In this document: in pieces, positions 32,901 to 36,084 of the stretch
How the letters are laid out: each line of letters begins with the position of its first letter
Position numbering within the stretch: position 1 is the stretch's first letter
From: a virus
Direction: 5' to 3' (one strand)
Virus record (IMG/VR): IMGVR_UViG_3300032053_000248
Location: 1 to 36,084 of that record
DNA: 36,084 bases
Position numbers and translations under genes: made by a program
The notes under the pieces: model-generated
What the model was told of the DNA's origin: nothing
Databases searched by the model: none
The model's input: the letters and a program-made list of their open reading frames with translations, nothing else

Positions 32901-34751
32901 CAATCTCTAACGGTTTCAGAAAGGGTTGCCGTACCAAGATTTGAGTTCAAAGGGGATTATACAAATTTACTGGCATTGAAAGAATTTACCCCATTTACAG
33001 ATGAATTAGACTTGGGTAAATCTATAACGGTTGGAAAAGATAATGATTTGGATATTATAGCAGTTCTATTGGAGCTTGATATAACCTATGATAGTCCTCA
33101 AGATTTTAATTTAACCTTCAGTAATAGCTTGCGTTTGGATAACTCAAGATATATCTACGGAGATTTAATGGGAGAAGCTGCACAACTTGGCAGCAACTTG
33201 AGTGCGCTGGCAGCAGGGGGAACAGCAATAGCATCTGTAGCCAATACATTTATGGGTACTTCTTTTATGGATGAGTCTTTTACTGCTGGTTTGGATACAG
33301 GGGCTTTATTAGAAGTTCCCACCCTTGGAGGAATTTCATCAGGGACAACTCCGGGACATAAGATAGTTGTTGAAGATTCGTTTATGCCACAAAGAGCGGG
33401 ATTAAGTTTTGGACTTGGATTTAGCGTTCAAGATGATGTTATAAATAACAGAACTATTGTAACAAGCCTTGAAGGCGAGGGGGGTGGAGGAGGAATTACA
33501 CTTGCTTCCGATGAACACGGATTGAGTTTAGCTGGCACGGTTCTCGATTCGTATTTGCTTTCAACGCATGCTGCCATAGGAACAAATGGAAATAATGTTT
33601 GGATTGGAAGCGGTGGTGATTCCGTAAGTGGAACAGGAACACAGGGGTCTTATAATATCTCTTTGGGAATGGTTGCCCTTTATAATAACACTAGCGGATA
33701 TTATAATGCTGGTTTAGGGACATATTCTCTTGCTGCAAACACAATAGGCGCTAATAACTCTGCTGTAGGCTCATATAGTTTATATTCAAACACATCAGGC
33801 TCTTATAATGTTGCTTTTGGATATTATGCTCTCCATACAAGTAATGGGGATGAAACAGTTGGAATAGGTGCATATGCTCTTCAATATAATAATGCTAATA
33901 CTGGCAATGTTGCCATAGGCGCATATGCAATGGCTTCTTATCTAACGGCACAAGGATGTGATAATGTTGCCGTTGGTTATGGTGCGCTTAATGGAAATAC
34001 TTCTGGCAGAAGAAATTCTGCCGTAGGAAAAGGCGCTCTTTATTATAACACAGATGGAGACAATAACATTGCTATGGGAACAGATGCTCTTCATTCAAGT
34101 ACATTGGGAGATGATAATGTTGGGGTTGGATATTTAGCACTTTATCATAATACAGAAGGATATAGTAATACTGCTATTGGAACAAATTCTTTACACGCCA
34201 ATATAGATGGAAATTATAATATAGCAATGGGAGAAGGCACGTTAGAAAAAAGTACAACATCTGATAAAAATATAGCTATTGGAAGTTTTGCTGCGGGAGA
34301 TAATACAACTGGAACAAGTAATATAGCAATTGGATATTCGGCATTACACGCAAATACTACCGGAGATAAAAATACCGTAGTTGGAAGTGATGCAGCACAA
34401 GATATTAATATAACTGGTGGTTCTGCCGGTCAAAATACCCTTATTGGTTATAATTCTGGACGCGGCATTACAACCGGTGTAAATAATACAATGTTGGGAG
34501 CTAATACAAATGTTGGAAATGTTTCTAATAGTATTGTTATAGCCGATGGTGCAGGACTTGTTCGTTTCTACTCTGACGCAACCTATAAGGGTAAACTTAC
34601 TACCGCTATAACAACAGCAAAAACATTAACCCTAACTAGTGCCGATAATTACAATCTAACCATCCCTCGCTCTGGCACAGTTGGGATGGTAGTAATTTCA
34701 GCATCTGAACCAACAGGACTTTATGCGGGGATGATATGGATAGATACATAA
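29913..34751 (+). CDS. Tail-associated lysin-like protein (Tal) with lectin-like and YadA-like repeats
   Basis: 1612 residues, ATG 29913 with AAGGAGTTA upstream. Residues 30-245 and about 250-445 look like two concanavalin/LamG-like jelly-roll domains (for example LTIAPQGAHDGSGGLVY, FKYIDGVKTIIGRSS-type stretches). Residues about 455-1120 carry the Tal core (YPLGLAYGIKNVLRYNALSD, CHSLESEMIARRLTGFEGTY), with a coiled coil around 730-810. Residues 1245-1545 contain about 17 repeats of 16-17 residues with the pattern NxAxGxxAL, as in YadA-type trimeric left-handed beta-rolls. A beta-rich end follows (ASEPTGLYAGMIWIDT). Tal forms the tail tip; here it probably also binds the host surface. Jelly-roll domains before the Tal core are unusual and could hide the Dit-binding part. 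Confidence 0.75.
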   Translation: MSETLISTFENGTNDPLCTPRPTGFDNIGGNLPNYGWYKSIHFDTSTFVSSFFDTVTDTENKLTIAPQGAHDGSGGLVYTHSSVTASYGKLDISVLGGGFFDHFTNFWIDFSKISVASGKTMVVYRQQNSTNNTVFQIELQGNYPNTLTFYKYIDGVKTIIGRSSSLPADYNNVYIEQREYGNGGINYIERFIAVNETTLFHTTGESFSNSTIYVKYGLFGCVETNDTTTTGTLKFDSIYSTSIACPPVPSTLAKKSGNYGAAFYAARSISFGQFAYTEQKNNVEYYFDVNIDNLNLSNYSDNVTYLDYFNTLDSSPVVFYATGDTSTIMVFVRYTPSTGKTIYLGIWDDTLSAFSFSSQYSILSWKNIGLKIGTGDVVTLFIDGVEKETISPSVLNVTSGIDTVNFGIQSWNIPMEDPARDYGFVYIDNVIERDIPALIPQTITPTYNYFNQLELPGLILCTPTKDEIYPLGLAYGIKNVLRYNALSDLEFKFPRVEGAEEIYDAIQGKMVILLNDIGYYLIDSASEETDGGTLVKQVNCHSLESEMIARRLTGFEGTYEFSDLLNTIIKLAPTWSMGSIATSLLGVYRTFKSNNSTLYNFLMKDVEKAYGCIFLFDTFTKTVTALKNEIPAPSTNIYVSMENLIKKTEFKEITEEICTALYCYGGDGLDITGVNPLGTKVIYNFIHFKTTAWMTQGLIDALTVWEDAVVAQQAGYANKVTRLNILNANMLILVDAYDELTTQYQSMITTRNGLLEQDPPGDTTDIDAKIAAQKLKISSAVADIASKQMAIDSLQVELRKISNRLAFSQGVVFANMEKNVIAMGEDIEFLKGDWEAVYKSASGSWPYFDQALMDSSKEGIYNLFRDAEDANDDLLELIDNLFSGTIFTVPSGSVKTSIVQAINGEIVVLDDIYSALQKIIPNTTTTISIDEIRTKLIAYKEIIYFEPNMTEAQYLELTSYIYENTYTNANIKTYTGKTPKETMENFQTYSQQLYDQSLTVSERVAVPRFEFKGDYTNLLALKEFTPFTDELDLGKSITVGKDNDLDIIAVLLELDITYDSPQDFNLTFSNSLRLDNSRYIYGDLMGEAAQLGSNLSALAAGGTAIASVANTFMGTSFMDESFTAGLDTGALLEVPTLGGISSGTTPGHKIVVEDSFMPQRAGLSFGLGFSVQDDVINNRTIVTSLEGEGGGGGITLASDEHGLSLAGTVLDSYLLSTHAAIGTNGNNVWIGSGGDSVSGTGTQGSYNISLGMVALYNNTSGYYNAGLGTYSLAANTIGANNSAVGSYSLYSNTSGSYNVAFGYYALHTSNGDETVGIGAYALQYNNANTGNVAIGAYAMASYLTAQGCDNVAVGYGALNGNTSGRRNSAVGKGALYYNTDGDNNIAMGTDALHSSTLGDDNVGVGYLALYHNTEGYSNTAIGTNSLHANIDGNYNIAMGEGTLEKSTTSDKNIAIGSFAAGDNTTGTSNIAIGYSALHANTTGDKNTVVGSDAAQDINITGGSAGQNTLIGYNSGRGITTGVNNTMLGANTNVGNVSNSIVIADGAGLVRFYSDATYKGKLTTAITTAKTLTLTSADNYNLTIPRSGTVGMVVISASEPTGLYAGMIWIDT
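33650..34530 (+). repeat. About 17 YadA-like head repeats in the Tal fibre region
   Basis: Repeats of 16-17 codons with the consensus N-[STVI]-[AGV]-[VIM]-G-x2-[AS]-L-x-x-N-T-x-G. Examples are NSAVGSYSLYSNTSGS, NIAMGTDALHSSTLGDD and NIAIGYSALHANTTGDK. At the DNA level the units have diverged, unlike the collagen tract. Such repeats fold into a trimeric beta-roll stalk in phage fibres and bacterial adhesins. Confidence 0.85.
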
Positions 34752-34776
34752 TGCATACCAATCAAGGAGGTGTTAA

Positions 34777-36084
34777 ATGGCTCTTTTAAAAGTGCGTAAT
34801 GAAACCAATGATGGTTGGTATGAATTTGGAGGAACAACAGGAGCACAAGGCTTTACTGGACTTCAAGGAATTACAGGCATAGGAACTACTGGTATACAAG
34901 GAGTAACCGGAATACAAGGTGTTACAGGCATGGGGGTTACAGGTGAAGGAGTCACTGGACTTCAAGGGGTTACGGGTGTTACAGGTATACAAGGGGCTAC
35001 TGGATATGGAAGTGGTAATACTGGAAGCCAAGGTGAAACAGGTTTACAAGGCGTAACAGGAATATCAAATGTTCCCGGAGTTACTGGTATACAAGGAGTA
35101 ACAGGACTCCAAGGAGAAACCGGAATACAAGGTGCTACAGGTATGGGAGTTACTGGCGAAGGAGTTACCGGACTTCAGGGTATTACTGGAGTTACAGGCA
35201 TCCAAGGTATAACCGGACTCGGAATAACTGGAGTTACAGGTTTACAAGGTTTAACTGGTGTAACAGGCTTGCAGGGACAAACTGGAGTTTCTAATGTTCC
35301 CGGAGTTACTGGTGTTACTGGTATACAAGGTGTGACTGGTTTAGGGATAACCGGAGCTACAGGGTTACAAGGCCTAACAGGTGTTACAGGTTTACAAGGT
35401 CAAACTGGTATTCAAGGAGTTACAGGTGTACAAGGCATTACTGGACTTGGCACAACCGGAGTTACCGGACTACAAGGTATTACTGGTGTATCTAATGTTG
35501 CTGGAGCAACAGGTCAAACTGGTGTACAAGGTACTACAGGTTTACAAGGTATTACTGGTTTAGGAATAACTGGTGTTACCGGACTTCAAGGTATTACTGG
35601 TATATCAAATGTTGCTGGAGCTACAGGTCAAACTGGTATTCAAGGAGTTACCGGATTACAAGGCTTAACAGGTGTTACAGGATTGCAAGGGCAAACGGGT
35701 GCTGCATCTACTATACAAGGAATTACTGGTGTTACCGGCATCCAAGGCATAACTGGTTTAGGGACAACAGGCTCTACAGGCTTACAGGGCTTGACTGGCG
35801 TAACAGGCTTACAAGGCATTACTGGAATCTCAAACGTTCAGGGGGCAACTGGTGTAACCGGAATTCAAGGTGTGACTGGTTTGGGGACAACAGGTGTTAC
35901 AGGCTTACAAGGTTTGACAGGTGTAACAGGTTTACAGGGACAAACCGGAGCGGATATACAGGGTTTGACTGGCGTAACAGGTTTACAGGGACAAACTGGT
36001 GCTGGAGTACAAGGATTAACGGGTGTAACAGGGTTACAAGGTTTGACAGGTGTAACGGGTTTACAGGGTCAAACGGGTGCGGGT
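34777..36084 (+). CDS. Collagen-like fibre protein, N-terminal part (3' end outside window)
   Basis: 436 codons, ATG 34777 with AAGGAGGTG upstream, open to the last base. The first 19 residues ([19 protein letters not shown]) form a short head found at the start of phage fibre proteins and probably bind Tal. From there it is almost entirely Gly-X-Y triplets ([12 protein letters not shown]), with Thr at most Y positions and no typical Pro-rich clamp. The tract is broken by five SNV motifs (near 35067, 35289, 35490, 35607, 35828), where Asn stands in place of Gly, and by two-residue steps such as GLG or GMG. In sequence and phase it matches the gene cut by the left edge of the window. It probably makes a long trimeric fibre. 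Confidence 0.9.
   Translation, partial: MALLKVRNETNDGWYEFGGTTGAQGFTGLQGITGIGTTGIQGVTGIQGVTGMGVTGEGVTGLQGVTGVTGIQGATGYGSGNTGSQGETGLQGVTGISNVPGVTGIQGVTGLQGETGIQGATGMGVTGEGVTGLQGITGVTGIQGITGLGITGVTGLQGLTGVTGLQGQTGVSNVPGVTGVTGIQGVTGLGITGATGLQGLTGVTGLQGQTGIQGVTGVQGITGLGTTGVTGLQGITGVSNVAGATGQTGVQGTTGLQGITGLGITGVTGLQGITGISNVAGATGQTGIQGVTGLQGLTGVTGLQGQTGAASTIQGITGVTGIQGITGLGTTGSTGLQGLTGVTGLQGITGISNVQGATGVTGIQGVTGLGTTGVTGLQGLTGVTGLQGQTGADIQGLTGVTGLQGQTGAGVQGLTGVTGLQGLTGVTGLQGQTGAG

Noticed and set aside
1-36084. Exact terminal overlap proving a circular genome
   Set aside because: The last and first 21 bases are similar but differ at two sites, so they are separate repeat units rather than an assembly overlap.

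Overview
The window is a stretch of tailed-phage (or prophage) DNA. Every supportable gene lies on the + strand, and the layout is a textbook siphovirus late region. The DNA is AT-rich. Most genes have strong AAGGAGG-type ribosome binding sites, several start with TTG, and the tail tip has the Dit/Tal design typical of phages of Gram-positive (Bacillota-like) bacteria. That host guess is an inference. No repressor, replication or host-takeover gene is present, so this is either part of a larger genome or a genome whose early region is missing.

Layout. Positions 1-1746 hold the 3' part of a collagen-like (Gly-X-Thr) fibre gene, and 34777-36084 hold the 5' part of such a gene, in the same codon phase. 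They may be one gene on a circular or permuted genome, but the direct join is not clean. At 1859-4289 come a beta-helix-like structural protein, a coiled-coil/transmembrane protein of the XhlA type, a small helical protein, and a papain-fold cysteine peptidase (a possible lysis or host-surface module). A structured intergenic stretch (4290-4414) precedes the packaging and head module: small terminase, large terminase split by a group I intron carrying a LAGLIDADG endonuclease, portal, a ferritin with a complete-looking diiron site, a capsid protease with a nested in-frame scaffold gene, two paralogous small structural proteins and the major capsid protein (4415-14830). Connector, stopper and tail-completion candidates follow (14896-18698), then the tail tube (18735-19787), tail chaperone candidates (20121-20896) and a holin-like protein (22175-22393). 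A compact cassette of RusA resolvase, AP2-domain protein and tyrosine recombinase (22451-24092) sits between the chaperones and the tape measure gene. The 1620-residue tape measure protein carries a Hint (intein-like) domain near its C-terminus. Dit (29100-29891) and a very large Tal/fibre fusion (29913-34751) lead into the collagen-like fibre.

The most striking features are the phage ferritin between portal and protease, the Hint domain in the tape measure protein with no splicing nucleophile after it, the terL intron whose core can be folded by hand and whose endonuclease gene appears to sit in the P1 loop, the nested scaffold gene, and the recombination cassette inside the tail module. Hairpins follow the genes with the most expression-adapted codon use (capsid, tail tube, beta-helix protein), which suggests tuning of transcript ends in an otherwise continuous late operon.
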